A stretch of 64,000 nt of DNA from Rhodobacteraceae bacterium 63075 (GCA_003417655.1 QVMW01000013.1:44878-108877); one strand, 5' to 3'; positions 44,685 to 54,046 are shown, numbered from the stretch's first letter. The notes: generated by a model not told the origin, from the letters alone. Made by a program: numbers and translations.

Positions 44685-46055
44685 TTACCCGAGCACAGAC
44701 TTCACGGCCTTGGCCGTCTTGCCGGCGATCTCGTCGGCCTCGGCCTCGGTCAGGCAGAAGGGCGGCGCGAAGCCCAGGATGTCGCCCTGCGGCATGGCCC
44801 GCGCGATCACGCCCTGCTCGAGCAGCGCCGCCGCGAGCCGTGGTCCGACCTTCTCGGAGGCCTCGAAGAAGGTCCGGCTTTCCTTGTCCGCGACGCATTC
44901 CACCGCGCAGAGCATCCCCTCGCCGCGCACATCGCCGACATGGGCATGATCGCCCACCGCCTCTGCCATGACCTTGCCCAGATAGGCCCCCGTCTTGCCC
45001 GCCTTGGTGACAAGGTCCAGCTCGTCGATGAGCTTGAGGTTGGCAACCCCCGCCGCCGCGCCGATCGGGTGCGCCGAGTAGGTCCAGCCGTGGCCGATCG
45101 GGCCGTTCTCGTCCGTGCCCTGCTCGAGCACTTTCCACATCTTCTCGCCCACGATCGAGCCCGAGAGCGGCGCGTAGGCCGAGGTGAGGCCCTTGGCGAT
45201 GGTGATCAGGTCGGGCTTCATCCCGTAATGCTCGGAGCCGAACATCGTCCCCAGCCGACCGAAGCCCGTGACGACCTCGTCGGCCACCAGCAGGATGTCA
45301 TGGCGCTCCAGCACCTCCTGGATCGCCGCCCAGTAGCCCGCGGGCGGCGGCACGAGCCCGCCCGTGCCCAGCACGGGCTCACCGATGAAGGCGGCGATGG
45401 TGTCCGCGCCCTCGCGTTCGATCAGCGCCTCCAGCTCGGCCACGCAATGGGCCACGAACTGCGCCTCGCTCTGCGAGATGTCCGCGCGGCGGAAGTAATA
45501 GGGCGCCTCGGTGTGCACGATCTGCGCCATCGGCAGGTCGAACTTCTTGTGGAAGAGTTCAAGCCCGGTGAGCGAGCCGGTGATGAGCCCCGAGCCGTGA
45601 TAGCCGCGCCAGCGCGAGATGATCTTCTTCTTCTCGGGGCGGCCGAGGATGTTGTTGTAATACCAGATCAGCTTGACGTTGGTCTCGTTGGCATCCGAGC
45701 CGCCGAGCCCGAAATAGACCTTGCTCATATGCGCCGGCGCACGGTCGAGGATCATCTTGGCCAGCGTGATGCTCGTCTCCGTGCCGTGGCCGACATAGGC
45801 ATGGTAATAAGCCAGCTCACGCGCCTGCTCGGCGATCGCCTCGGCGATCTCCTGGCGGCCATAGCCCACGTTCACGCAGTAAAGCCCGGCAAAGGCATCG
45901 AGCAGGCGGTTGCCCTCGCGGTCCTCGATATGGCAGCCCTGCCCGCCGGTGATCACGCGGCTCGGCGCATCGCCGCGGGCGAAATCGGCCAGGTGGGTGG
46001 AGGGGTGAAAGAAGTTCTCGCGGTCCCAGCTTTCCAGTTGATCGTTCTTCAGCAT
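44685..46055 (-). CDS. doeD: Class III aminotransferase, diaminobutyrate branch (Atf/DoeD)
   Basis: A 456-residue PLP aminotransferase of class III. The signature LLVADEVVTGFGRLGTMFG and the PLP Lys in TIAKGLTSAYAPL are present. In ectoine degradation the enzyme of this place turns 2,4-diaminobutyrate into aspartate semialdehyde. Family sequence alone would also allow taurine- or GABA-type transamination; the role is read from the cluster order (atf as last gene, as in Ruegeria). It follows ssd by 40 bases. Confidence 0.82.
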   Translation of the reverse strand: MLKNDQLESWDRENFFHPSTHLADFARGDAPSRVITGGQGCHIEDREGNRLLDAFAGLYCVNVGYGRQEIAEAIAEQARELAYYHAYVGHGTETSITLAKMILDRAPAHMSKVYFGLGGSDANETNVKLIWYYNNILGRPEKKKIISRWRGYHGSGLITGSLTGLELFHKKFDLPMAQIVHTEAPYYFRRADISQSEAQFVAHCVAELEALIEREGADTIAAFIGEPVLGTGGLVPPPAGYWAAIQEVLERHDILLVADEVVTGFGRLGTMFGSEHYGMKPDLITIAKGLTSAYAPLSGSIVGEKMWKVLEQGTDENGPIGHGWTYSAHPIGAAAGVANLKLIDELDLVTKAGKTGAYLGKVMAEAVGDHAHVGDVRGEGMLCAVECVADKESRTFFEASEKVGPRLAAALLEQGVIARAMPQGDILGFAPPFCLTEAEADEIAGKTAKAVKSVLG

Positions 46056-46095
46056 CTCTTGTTCCTTCTTGTCTTGTTATGCGGGTTGCGTGCGC

Positions 46096-47571
46096 TCAGG
46101 CCCAGTCGCGGCAGACATATTTGATTTCCATGAATTCCTCCATGCCGCGCCGCGCGCCTTCGCGTCCCAGCCCGGATTGCTTCACGCCGCCGAAGGGGAT
46201 CGGCGCGCCGGTCACCTTGGTGCGGTTGACGGCGACCATGCCGAATTGCAGCGCGCGGGTCATCCGGTAGATGCGGCGCGGATCGTGGCTGTGCAGGTAG
46301 GCGATCAGGCCGTATTCTGTCGCGTTCGCGCGCGCGATCACCTCTTCTTCGGTGTCGAAGGGGGTGATCGGGGCGACCGGGCCGAAGGTCTCCTCGCGCA
46401 TGATCGCCGCCGTATCGGGCACGTCCGTCAGCACCGTCGGCTCATAAAAGAGCGGGCCGAGGTCGTGGCGCTTGCCGCCGCAGGCGAGCGTCGCGCCCTG
46501 CTCCAGCGCATCGGCGACGTGCTCCTCCTGCTTGGCGACGGCGGCCTCGTTCATCAGCGGACCGATCTCGGGATCGTCCATGCCCTTGCCGACCGTGAGC
46601 GCCTTGGTCGCCGCGGTGAAGCGGGCGCAGAACGCCTCGTAGACCGGGCGCTCTACATAGATGCGGTTGGCCCCGAGGCAGTCCTGCCCGGAGGTCGCGA
46701 ACTTGGCCTTGATGGCCTCGTCGATCGCCGCGTCGAGATCGGTCCCCTTGAAGACGATGACCGGTGCATGACCGCCCAGCTCCATGACCAGCCGCTTCAC
46801 CGTGTCGGCCGAGTTGCGGTAGAGGAGCTGGCCGACCTGCGTCGAACCCGTGAACGAGAGCGCCCGCACGCGGGGATCAGAGGTCCAGGGCGGCACGACC
46901 GTCGAAGCGCGCCCGGTGATCACGTTGAACACACCTGCCGGAACGCCCGCGCGCTCGGCCAGCTCGGCCAGTGCCAGCGCCGAGAAAGGCGTCTCGCTGG
47001 ACGGGTGCGCGACGACGGTGCACCCCGCCGCCATGGCTGCGGCGGCCTTGCGCGTCAGCATCGCGGAAGGGAAATTCCACGGCGTGATCAGGGCCGCGAC
47101 GCCGACGGGCTCCAGCCAGAGCTCGACTTCGGCATCCGGCAGGTGGCTCGTCACCCCCTCGATATCAGGGCGCTTGGATTCCTCGGCATAGTATTCGACG
47201 AAGCTCGCCGCGTAGTCGATCTCGCCGCGCGCCTCGGAGATCGGCTTGCCCTGCTCGAGCACCATGATGCGCGCCAGATCTTCCTTGTGGGCAATCATCA
47301 GGTCGAACCAGCGGCGCAGGATTTCGGAACGCTCCTGAGGGAGCAACCCGGACCAGCCAGGGAATGCCCTGTTCGCCGCTTCAACGGCTGCCGCGGATTC
47401 CTCGCCCGAAAGCGCAGCCACATCCCCGAGAAAAGCGCCTGTCGCGGGATCGGTGACAGCGATGCTCTCGCCCCCCGACGCCGCGCACCATTTCCCGTCA
47501 ATATACGAAAACGAGCGGACAAGCCCCTTGTCCTGAATGTCGGCGCGTGCGGACAATGCGGTATCCGGCAT
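46096..47571 (-). CDS. doeC: Succinate/aspartate semialdehyde dehydrogenase (Ssd/DoeC)
   Basis: A 491-residue NAD(P)-dependent aldehyde dehydrogenase. The catalytic Glu is in LVMELGGHAPVIVF and the Cys in TSGQDCLGANRIYVE; the cofactor region TPWNFPSAMLTRKAAAAMAA (20) is typical. By sequence it belongs to the GabD type; in this cluster it should oxidise aspartate semialdehyde to aspartate, the last step of ectoine breakdown. It sits between asnC and atf, as in Ruegeria pomeroyi. Confidence 0.85.
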   Translation of the reverse strand: MPDTALSARADIQDKGLVRSFSYIDGKWCAASGGESIAVTDPATGAFLGDVAALSGEESAAAVEAANRAFPGWSGLLPQERSEILRRWFDLMIAHKEDLARIMVLEQGKPISEARGEIDYAASFVEYYAEESKRPDIEGVTSHLPDAEVELWLEPVGVAALITPWNFPSAMLTRKAAAAMAAGCTVVAHPSSETPFSALALAELAERAGVPAGVFNVITGRASTVVPPWTSDPRVRALSFTGSTQVGQLLYRNSADTVKRLVMELGGHAPVIVFKGTDLDAAIDEAIKAKFATSGQDCLGANRIYVERPVYEAFCARFTAATKALTVGKGMDDPEIGPLMNEAAVAKQEEHVADALEQGATLACGGKRHDLGPLFYEPTVLTDVPDTAAIMREETFGPVAPITPFDTEEEVIARANATEYGLIAYLHSHDPRRIYRMTRALQFGMVAVNRTKVTGAPIPFGGVKQSGLGREGARRGMEEFMEIKYVCRDWA

Positions 47572-47636
47572 GAATAACCCTCCTGTTCGATTTGCAGGGA
47601 GTATCAGCCGGGCGGCGCAAAATTTGTGGCTGAACT

Positions 47637-47670
47637 TGCCCGGTCAAACAGATGCTTCGTCTGCCGGGCA
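47637..47670 (-). other. Hairpin between asnC/doeX and ssd/doeC
   Basis: Arms TGCCCGG and CCGGGCA with an inner CAGA/TCTG pair lie five bases past the asnC stop. It has no T-run and may slow transcription or protect the upstream message. Confidence 0.45.
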
Positions 47671-47674
47671 GCAG

Positions 47675-48160
47675 TCAGAGCGCCGGATTGTCTGTGATCA
47701 GCGAAAGCGGCGGCACCACCTGGCTCTTCACCGGCTTGGTCACGATATAGGTGAAATACCGGCTCAGGCCGATCCGGGCCTCCAGCATTTCGTCGATCAG
47801 GCGTTGGTAGGCGTCGATATCGCGGGCAACGATCTGAATGAGATAGTCGAATCCGCCCCCGAGACCCCAGCAGGCCACAACCTCGTCATAGCGCCCCATC
47901 GCGGCCTCGAAGGCCTGGAAACTCGCGGCGGTATGGTCGGTCAGTTCGGCAGCAACGAAAACGGTCACATGCGGGGCGAGCTTCTTGAGGTTGATCCGCG
48001 CGCCATAGCCTTCGATCAGCCCGGCCTTTTCCAGCTTCTTGAGCCGGTCCCAACACGGCGTGGGCGACAGGCCGATCCGCTCAGCCAGGGCCGCCTTTGT
48101 GATTCGGCCCTCTGCCGAGAGCACCCGCAGTATATCCAGGTCGCGCTGGTCCAGTTGCAT
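47675..48160 (-). CDS. doeX: Lrp/AsnC-family regulator of the ectoine cluster (DoeX-like)
   Basis: A 161-residue feast/famine regulator. The N-terminal helix-turn-helix is LDQRDLDILRVLSAEGRITK then RIGLSPTPCWDRLKKLEKAG, and the C-terminal RAM ligand-binding domain follows (VTVFVAAELTDH, ACWGLGGGFDYLIQIVA). It lies inside the ectoine operon between the eutE slot and ssd. In related clusters an AsnC-type protein at this place modulates expression in response to pathway intermediates. Confidence 0.88.
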   Translation of the reverse strand: MQLDQRDLDILRVLSAEGRITKAALAERIGLSPTPCWDRLKKLEKAGLIEGYGARINLKKLAPHVTVFVAAELTDHTAASFQAFEAAMGRYDEVVACWGLGGGFDYLIQIVARDIDAYQRLIDEMLEARIGLSRYFTYIVTKPVKSQVVPPLSLITDNPAL

Positions 48161-48173
48161 GACTTGCCTCCGA

Positions 48174-48320
48174 TCAGCTACTTGCCACGCCGACGAGTGC
48201 CGCGCAATCGCCGGACTGCACTATCGCCACCACACCGCGCAGGGCGAGAGAGTTGCCACAGGGCGGCTTCATATCGCCGCGATCCGGCGGGATGATCGGT
48301 GTGATCGGGTTTTGCTTCAT
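48174..48320 (-). pseudogene. eutE: Deletion relic of eutE/doeB (acetyl-diaminobutyrate deacetylase)
   Basis: A 48-codon frame filling the slot where relatives carry the roughly 330-residue eutE/doeB. It begins MKQNPITPII, as DoeB proteins begin (NPITPTI in those I remember), and ends with a GxxxxxxSGDCAALVGVA-type tail like the C-terminus of that deacetylase family. The middle, with all zinc and catalytic residues, is absent. It starts three bases after the doeA stop, behind an AGGGA site, and ends 13 bases before doeX. The simplest reading is one in-frame internal deletion. A small unrelated ORF is the alternative. Confidence 0.55.
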
Positions 48321-48323
48321 GGA

Positions 48324-49511
48324 TCAGTCCCTGACCATCAGCTTGCGTGGCACATCGGCGAGGCATTCATGGCCATTCTCGGTGATGCGGATGCTCTCGG
48401 TGATCTCGAAGCCCCAATCCTCCATCCACAGACCCGTCATGAAATGCAGGGTCATGTTCTCTTGCAGCACCGTCTTGTCGCCCGGTCGCAGCGAGAAGGT
48501 GCGCTCGCCCCAGTCCGGCGGGTAGCTGACGCCGATGGGATAGCCGGTACGGTTGTCCTTGGTGATGCCGTGCTTGTTCAGCACGGCGAAGAAGGCATTT
48601 GCGATATCCTCGCAAAGGTTGCCTTGCTTCGCGACCTCCAGCCCGGCCTCCATCCCTTCCAGCACCGCCTTCTCGGCATCGAGGAAGGTTTGCGTCGGCT
48701 TGCCGAGAAAGACCGTGCGCGAGAGCGGGCAATGGTAGCGTTTGACGACCCCCGCGATCTCGAAGAAAGTCCCCTCGCCCGATTTCATCGGCGCGTCGTC
48801 CCATGTCAGGTGCGGGGCCGAGGCATCCGCGCCCGAGGGCAGGAGCGGCACCAGCGCGGGATAGTCCCCGCCCGCGCCGATCTCGGGGTCATAGCGCAGG
48901 GCGGCGTCATAGATCTCGGCCACGAGGTCGCATTTGCGCAGACCCGGCTCGACCTTGTCGAAGATGCGCTCATGCATGCGTTCGACGATCTTGCCCGCCT
49001 GGCGCATATAGCCGATCTCGCGCTCGGACTTCACCGCGCGCTGCCAGTTGACCAGCGCATTGGCATCAGAGAACCGCGCCTGTGGCAAGTGCTGCTGAAG
49101 CGCCGCGAAGGCGGCGGCAGTGAACCAGTAATTGTCCATCTCGACACCGATGGTACCGCCGCCGAGTTTGCGGTCCGTGAGCTGTGCTGCGAGATAATCC
49201 ATCGGGTGCCGCTCGCTCGATTGCACGTAGTGATCGGGGTAGCCGATGATATTGGCCGGGTCCATGAAACAGGTTCTGAGCGCGCCATTGGCATCCTGCC
49301 CGCGGCCATACCAGATCGGTTCGCCCGAAAGCCCCAGCACGACGCATTGATGCACGTAGAAGGACCAGCCGTCATAGCCGGTCAGCCAGTTCATGTTGGA
49401 AGGGTCGGTGACGATCAGAAGGTCGATCCCCGCTGCCGTCATGGCAGCGCGGGTCTTGTCGATACGGGCGGCGAATTCTTCGCGCGGGAAATGAAGTGTG
49501 GGCTCGGCCAT
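48324..49511 (-). CDS. doeA: Ectoine hydrolase (EutD/DoeA), M24 family
   Basis: A 395-residue protein of the creatinase/M24 peptidase fold that opens the ectoine ring to N-acetyl-2,4-diaminobutyrate. Family stretches include ARIDKTRAAMTAAGIDLLIV, NMNWLTGYDGWSFYVHQ, GVVKRYHCPLSRTVFLG and LHFMTGLWMEDWGFEITES. The start at 49511 (MAEPTLHF) fits relatives; the frame upstream overlaps eutC. Called eutD in Ruegeria clusters and doeA in Halomonas. It sits 16 bases after eutC. Confidence 0.92.
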   Translation of the reverse strand: MAEPTLHFPREEFAARIDKTRAAMTAAGIDLLIVTDPSNMNWLTGYDGWSFYVHQCVVLGLSGEPIWYGRGQDANGALRTCFMDPANIIGYPDHYVQSSERHPMDYLAAQLTDRKLGGGTIGVEMDNYWFTAAAFAALQQHLPQARFSDANALVNWQRAVKSEREIGYMRQAGKIVERMHERIFDKVEPGLRKCDLVAEIYDAALRYDPEIGAGGDYPALVPLLPSGADASAPHLTWDDAPMKSGEGTFFEIAGVVKRYHCPLSRTVFLGKPTQTFLDAEKAVLEGMEAGLEVAKQGNLCEDIANAFFAVLNKHGITKDNRTGYPIGVSYPPDWGERTFSLRPGDKTVLQENMTLHFMTGLWMEDWGFEITESIRITENGHECLADVPRKLMVRD

Positions 49512-49527
49512 GGAGAAAAGTCCTTTT

Positions 49528-50520
49528 TCAGCTTGTAAACGTGGCGCCCTTGCCTGCGGCTTCGGCGCGCTGGCGGGCAAGATTGGCAATGGCGGTGTCC
49601 TGTACCCCTGTTCCGGTCAGATCGACGATGATCAGATCGGTTTCGGCCTGCCGGCCCGGGACCTTGCCCGCGGTGACATCGCCCAGTTCGGCAAAAGCCG
49701 TCTCGCTCGACACGGCGCCCGCCTCAAGCGCGCTGCGCAGCTCGCCCTTGACGGCGCATTGCGCCTGGCTGTCGGGCACATAGACCGTCGCCCGCGCAAG
49801 GCAGGCCGGCTCCAGCTCGCCCTTGTGCTCCTGGTCCGATCCCATGGCGATGACGAGTTGGCCCGGTTGCAGCCAGTCGGCCATCACGAGAGGCGTGGCG
49901 GAGGGCGTCGTGGTCACGATGATATCGGCGGCGCGGGCCGCCTCTTCGAGGTCCGGCGCGGCCGAGATGTCCAGCCCCGTGGAGGCGCGCAGCTCACCCG
50001 AGAGGGCTTCGGCCTTGCCCGCGTCGCGCGCCCAGATCACGGCGCTTTCAACGTCGCGCACGAGCCGCAGCGCCTCAAGCTGCATCCGCGCCTGAACGCC
50101 CGCGCCGACGATGCAGACATGCGCCGCACCCGCGCGGGCGAGGTGACGCGCGGCGACGGCTCCGGCGGCGGCAGTGCGCACATCCGTCAGGTAGCCGTTG
50201 TCCAGAAGCAGCGCCTCCAGCATGCCGGTCCCGCTGGAGAAGATCACCATCAGCCCCGAGGTTGACGGCAGCCCCAGCTTGGGATTGTCGAAAAAACCCG
50301 GGCTCATCTTCATCGCGAAACTCTCGATCCCCGGCACATAAGCGGATTTCACGCAGACCTCGCCGTTATGCTCGGGCACCATCAGGGTCATGATCGGCGG
50401 CATCTCCACGCCGCCGCCAGCCAGGGTCGAGAACGCCTGTTCGACGCAGCTCACCGCTTCGTCATCGAGCGGTACGAGCGCGCGCAGCTCGGCCTCGGTC
50501 AGTATCTTTATATCCGGCAT
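49528..50520 (-). CDS. eutC: EutC, ornithine cyclodeaminase/mu-crystallin family
   Basis: A 330-residue NAD(P)-binding protein of the ornithine cyclodeaminase/mu-crystallin family. The Rossmann loop is VCIVGAGVQARMQLEALRLV and the N-terminal catalytic region MIMTLMVPEH-like segment (here PPIMTLMVPEHNGEVCVKSA) holds the Lys/Arg pair. In hydroxyectoine catabolism EutABC are proposed to remove the hydroxyl group and give ectoine. It begins one base after the eutB stop. Confidence 0.9.
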   Translation of the reverse strand: MPDIKILTEAELRALVPLDDEAVSCVEQAFSTLAGGGVEMPPIMTLMVPEHNGEVCVKSAYVPGIESFAMKMSPGFFDNPKLGLPSTSGLMVIFSSGTGMLEALLLDNGYLTDVRTAAAGAVAARHLARAGAAHVCIVGAGVQARMQLEALRLVRDVESAVIWARDAGKAEALSGELRASTGLDISAAPDLEEAARAADIIVTTTPSATPLVMADWLQPGQLVIAMGSDQEHKGELEPACLARATVYVPDSQAQCAVKGELRSALEAGAVSSETAFAELGDVTAGKVPGRQAETDLIIVDLTGTGVQDTAIANLARQRAEAAGKGATFTS

Positions 50521-50521
50521 G

Positions 50522-51514
50522 TCAGGCCTCCCCTTCCCCGTCCACATCTTCGCCGGAAATGATCCGGTGATGCAGGTTCATGTCGATGTTCTGTCCGCTC
50601 ACCAGCGCAACGCATTTGCCGGACGCGCGGATCTTGCCCGCCAGGAGCGCGGCAATCCCGACGCTGCCGGATCCTTCGATCACGAGCCGTTCCTGCCAAT
50701 AGCCGTGGCGGATGGCAGCGGCGATCTCGGCCTCGTTGACCAGGACCAGCTCGTCCACAAGGTCGCGAACCATGGCAAACGTATACGCATTGTCCAGCCC
50801 CACGCCGCCGCCGAGCGAATCCGCCAGCGTCGGCAGCTCCTCGACACTCACCGGCGCGCCGGCCTTCTGGCTCTCATACATCGCCGCGCCGCGCTCCATG
50901 GAGACGCCGATCACGCGGATCGACGGGTTCGCCGATTTCAGCGCCAGCGCCATGCCTGAGATCAGCCCACCGCCCGAGAGCGGGACGAGCACCGTCTCCA
51001 CGTCCGGCATCTGTTCGAGAAGCTCGAGGCCCAGCGTGCCCTGCCCCGCGATCACATCGGGGTGGTCGAAGGGAGGGAGCATCACCATGCCCTGCCCCAC
51101 AAGCTTGTCCACCTCCGCCTGCGCGTCGTCCTGGCTACGCCCGACGATCCGCACCTCGGCCCCCTGCGCCTTGATCCCGTCGACCTTGTTCTGCGGGACC
51201 AGCTCGGACATGGCCACGATGCAGCGCAGCCCAGCCTGTGCCGCAGCATAAGCCAGCCCGCGGCCATGGTTGCCAGTCGAGACGGCAACAACGCCCTTGG
51301 CCTTCTGCGCGTCATCAAGGGACAAGACGGCATTCGCCGCCCCGCGCAGCTTGAAACTGCCGGTGACCTGCATCTGCTCGAGCTTCAGATACACCTCGCC
51401 GCCGCTCGCCTCGGAGAGCGCCGGGGAGGAGGCCAACATGGTTTCACGCACATGGCCCCTGATGCGCTCACGCGCATCGGTCACGTCCTGAAGGGTGATT
51501 TCAGTGCTCGACAT
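50522..51514 (-). CDS. eutB: EutB, threonine dehydratase-like PLP enzyme
   Basis: A 330-residue PLP enzyme of the serine/threonine dehydratase fold. The PLP Lys is in TGSFKLRGAANAVLSL, the substrate loop is STGNHGRGLAYAA, and the phosphate loop is PLSGGGLISGMAL. In hydroxyectoine clusters EutB is thought to take off water from the hydroxylated ring. The start at 51514 (MSSTEITLQDV) is 19 bases after eutA. It lacks the C-terminal regulatory ACT domain of biosynthetic threonine dehydratase, which supports a catabolic role. Confidence 0.92.
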   Translation of the reverse strand: MSSTEITLQDVTDARERIRGHVRETMLASSPALSEASGGEVYLKLEQMQVTGSFKLRGAANAVLSLDDAQKAKGVVAVSTGNHGRGLAYAAAQAGLRCIVAMSELVPQNKVDGIKAQGAEVRIVGRSQDDAQAEVDKLVGQGMVMLPPFDHPDVIAGQGTLGLELLEQMPDVETVLVPLSGGGLISGMALALKSANPSIRVIGVSMERGAAMYESQKAGAPVSVEELPTLADSLGGGVGLDNAYTFAMVRDLVDELVLVNEAEIAAAIRHGYWQERLVIEGSGSVGIAALLAGKIRASGKCVALVSGQNIDMNLHHRIISGEDVDGEGEA

Positions 51515-51533
51515 CACGGTCAGTTTTTCCTTT

Positions 51534-52313
51534 TCAGTGGTTGAAGATCCGGCCTGCCCCGGTGATCCCGGGTTCAAGTCCGAGGTGACGGAAACTGCGC
51601 CAGATCATGGCCTGGTTCGATGTGATGACAGGCCTGCCGATTGCCTCCTCGATCGCCGCGGCACATTCCGCCGACCGCATTGCCGTGCAGGACAGGAAAA
51701 GCGCCTCGGCCTGCGGGCTCATCGCCGCGATCGCGGCCTCGATGATGCACTCCGGTGACAGTCGCGCCATCTCGCGGTCATCCTCGAGCCCGAAACACTG
51801 CGCCGAGACGGCATCGAGGCCGTGCTCCCCGAAATACCTGACAAGCGCGTCCGTCACGCCGCTTGAATAGGGTGTCAGGACACTAACCCGCCGTATCCCG
51901 AGCGCGGCGAACGCATCGAAGGCGGCCGAGCTCGGCGTCACGCAGGCCGCGCCCGGCTTGGCAGCGCGAAGATGCCCGGCGACGACCTCGTTGCCCAGCA
52001 CCACCGACGCCGCTGTGCAGGAATAGACGAGCACATCCAGCTTCTCCTCCGGAAGGATTTGCCCCGCCGCCGCTGTCAGCCGCGGCCCCGTGAGGCGCAG
52101 GTTCTCTGGCGTTGTCGGGTTCTCGTAGTCGATCCGGTTTGCATAGACCCCGATCTGAGCAGGGTCCATGAGCCGCGCGAAATCGCGCTCCGTCGTGTGG
52201 TCGGTGGCCAGCACGACAAGACCGACCCGATAGGCGGCGGCGCGGTCATCGAGCTTTGCACGGCACGGCGAAAGCGCCGCGGCGACATCCCGCGCCATGT
52301 CGTCCCTAGACAA
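51534..52313 (-). CDS. eutA: EutA, Asp/Glu racemase/maleate isomerase-like
   Basis: A 259-residue protein of the Asp/Glu racemase superfamily with the two catalytic Cys regions YSCTAASVVLGNE and LFLSCTAMRSAE. In hydroxyectoine breakdown EutA is proposed to change stereochemistry of the hydroxylated ring before EutB acts. It overlaps the usp stop by eight bases. An in-frame ATG at 52298 is the other possible start. Confidence 0.88.
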   Translation of the reverse strand: MSRDDMARDVAAALSPCRAKLDDRAAAYRVGLVVLATDHTTERDFARLMDPAQIGVYANRIDYENPTTPENLRLTGPRLTAAAGQILPEEKLDVLVYSCTAASVVLGNEVVAGHLRAAKPGAACVTPSSAAFDAFAALGIRRVSVLTPYSSGVTDALVRYFGEHGLDAVSAQCFGLEDDREMARLSPECIIEAAIAAMSPQAEALFLSCTAMRSAECAAAIEEAIGRPVITSNQAMIWRSFRHLGLEPGITGAGRIFNH

Positions 52314-52743
52314 CCAGCACGGGGCATTTGGCCAGGCTCGTCACCTTGTGCGAGACGCTGCCCAGCAGCACGCCTTCGAGTGAGCCGAGCCCACGGCTGC
52401 CGATCACGATCAGGTCGTTCTCATGCTCCTGCGAGAACGAGACAATCGTGCGTGATACGGGACCGCCCTTGACGAAGGCCCTGATCTTCTCGGGCCCGAC
52501 CTCGCGCGCAATGGAGGCGCCGGCCTCGGCGATCTCCTTGGCGCGTTCGAGCATGATCTTGTCGATGTCGTCGGGCTTTTCCGCATTGGTGACATACATG
52601 GAGCCTTCCAGCACGGAATGGTGGCGGTAGAGCGTCAACACTGTCAGCTCCGCGCCGCAGAGCTTCGCCAGCTCCGCGGCCTTGCGCGTTGCGGCCTTGG
52701 ACCCTTCGGATCCGTCGAACGCGGCCAGTATCGATTTGAACAT
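52306..52743 (-). CDS. usp: Universal stress protein of the ectoine transporter
   Basis: A 145-residue UspA-type protein: FKSILAAFDGSEGSKAATRK at the start and the ATP-binding loop IVIGSRGLGSLEGVLLGSVS. In Halomonas the similar TeaD binds ATP and regulates the ectoine TRAP transporter TeaABC. Here it lies directly after uehC by 13 bases, as in Ruegeria. The ATG at 52743 gives the family start; the longer frame overlaps uehC. Confidence 0.92.
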   Translation of the reverse strand: MFKSILAAFDGSEGSKAATRKAAELAKLCGAELTVLTLYRHHSVLEGSMYVTNAEKPDDIDKIMLERAKEIAEAGASIAREVGPEKIRAFVKGGPVSRTIVSFSQEHENDLIVIGSRGLGSLEGVLLGSVSHKVTSLAKCPVLVV

Positions 52744-52756
52744 CTGTCTGCTCCTT

Positions 52757-54043
52757 TTACTTGGCAAAGGCGATGTCACGCAGGAACAACGCCACTTGCG
52801 GGAAGAAGATCAGCAGGACCGACACGCTCAGCAGCATGATCACGAAGGGCGGTGTGCCCCTGATCACCTCGAGATAGGGCCGCTTGAACACCGCGACGGC
52901 GGTGAAGATGTCACAGCCAAAGGGCGGCGTGGCCGAGCCGATGGCCGCCTGAAGGGTGATGAGCGTTCCGACCAGGATCGGATCAATGCCCTTCGCATCG
53001 ACAACCGGCGCGAAGATCGGCACGAGGATCAGGATGACGACGATCGGATCGACAAACATGCAGCCGATGAAGAAGGCGATGGCGATGGTGAAGAGCACAC
53101 CGATCTCGCTCATCTCGGTTATCCCGAGCGCCCCGAGCATCTGCTGGGGGATCTGCGCGAAAGACAGCACCCAGGCAAACGCGGCCCCGGCGCCGACGAG
53201 GATGAAGACCACGGCAGTGACCATCCCGGTGGACAGGGCGATCTGGTAGAGATCCTTGATGTGCATCGAGCGGAACACCACGGTTTCGAGAATGAGCGCA
53301 TAGGCCACGCTCACGGCGGCGGCTTCCGTCGGGCTGAAGATGCCGAAGAAGATGCCACCGATGATCAGCAGCGGAAAGCCCAGCGGCCAGATCGCCTGCC
53401 TCACCGCCGACATGCGCTCGCCCCAGCTTGCTGAAGGCTCGGTGGGCACGTTGTTGAGCTTGGCGTAGATCATCGAATAGGCCGAGAACATGAACAGGAT
53501 CAGAAGACCCGGCCCGAGGCCCGCGATGAACAGCTCGGGGATCGAGGCCTTGGCGACCACGCCATAGATGATCATGCCGATGGACGGCGGGATCAGGAAG
53601 GCAATGTCGCTCGAATTGACGATCAGCGCCAGAACGAAGGAGTCATTGTAGCCGCCCTTGAGCATTCGCGGCCTGAGCGGTGTGCCCACGGCAACGACCG
53701 TCGCCTGTGTCGACCCCGAGACCGCGCCGAAGAGCGCACAGGCCGAAGCGGTGCTGACGGCCAGGCCGCCGCGGATATGGCCGATGAAGGCCATGACCAT
53801 GTCGATGAGCCGCCCGGCCGACTGCCCGCGCGTCATGATGTCGGCGGCCAGGATGAACATCGGAACGGCGATCAGCGAAGAGGGCCGGATACCGCCCAGC
53901 ATCTGCTGGATCATGAATTCGGTCTTGTCGATGCTGCCAAAGAGCTCGACGACGCCTATGAAAGCCCCGACAAGCAAGGGAACCATCATCGGGAAGCCCA
54001 GAAGCAGCAGGACGACCATCGCGGAAAACATAACCATTGCCAT
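52757..54043 (-). CDS. uehC: TRAP transporter large permease UehC
   Basis: A 428-residue membrane protein with about twelve helices, the DctM-type large subunit that moves ectoine and hydroxyectoine with sodium. LGFPMMVPLLVGAFIGVVEL, the ASACALFGAVSGSTQATVVA loop and GMVTAVVFILVGAGAAFAWV are typical. It starts three bases after uehB, so the two permease parts are coupled. Confidence 0.94.
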   Translation of the reverse strand: MAMVMFSAMVVLLLLGFPMMVPLLVGAFIGVVELFGSIDKTEFMIQQMLGGIRPSSLIAVPMFILAADIMTRGQSAGRLIDMVMAFIGHIRGGLAVSTASACALFGAVSGSTQATVVAVGTPLRPRMLKGGYNDSFVLALIVNSSDIAFLIPPSIGMIIYGVVAKASIPELFIAGLGPGLLILFMFSAYSMIYAKLNNVPTEPSASWGERMSAVRQAIWPLGFPLLIIGGIFFGIFSPTEAAAVSVAYALILETVVFRSMHIKDLYQIALSTGMVTAVVFILVGAGAAFAWVLSFAQIPQQMLGALGITEMSEIGVLFTIAIAFFIGCMFVDPIVVILILVPIFAPVVDAKGIDPILVGTLITLQAAIGSATPPFGCDIFTAVAVFKRPYLEVIRGTPPFVIMLLSVSVLLIFFPQVALFLRDIAFAK

Positions 54044-54046
54044 TGT

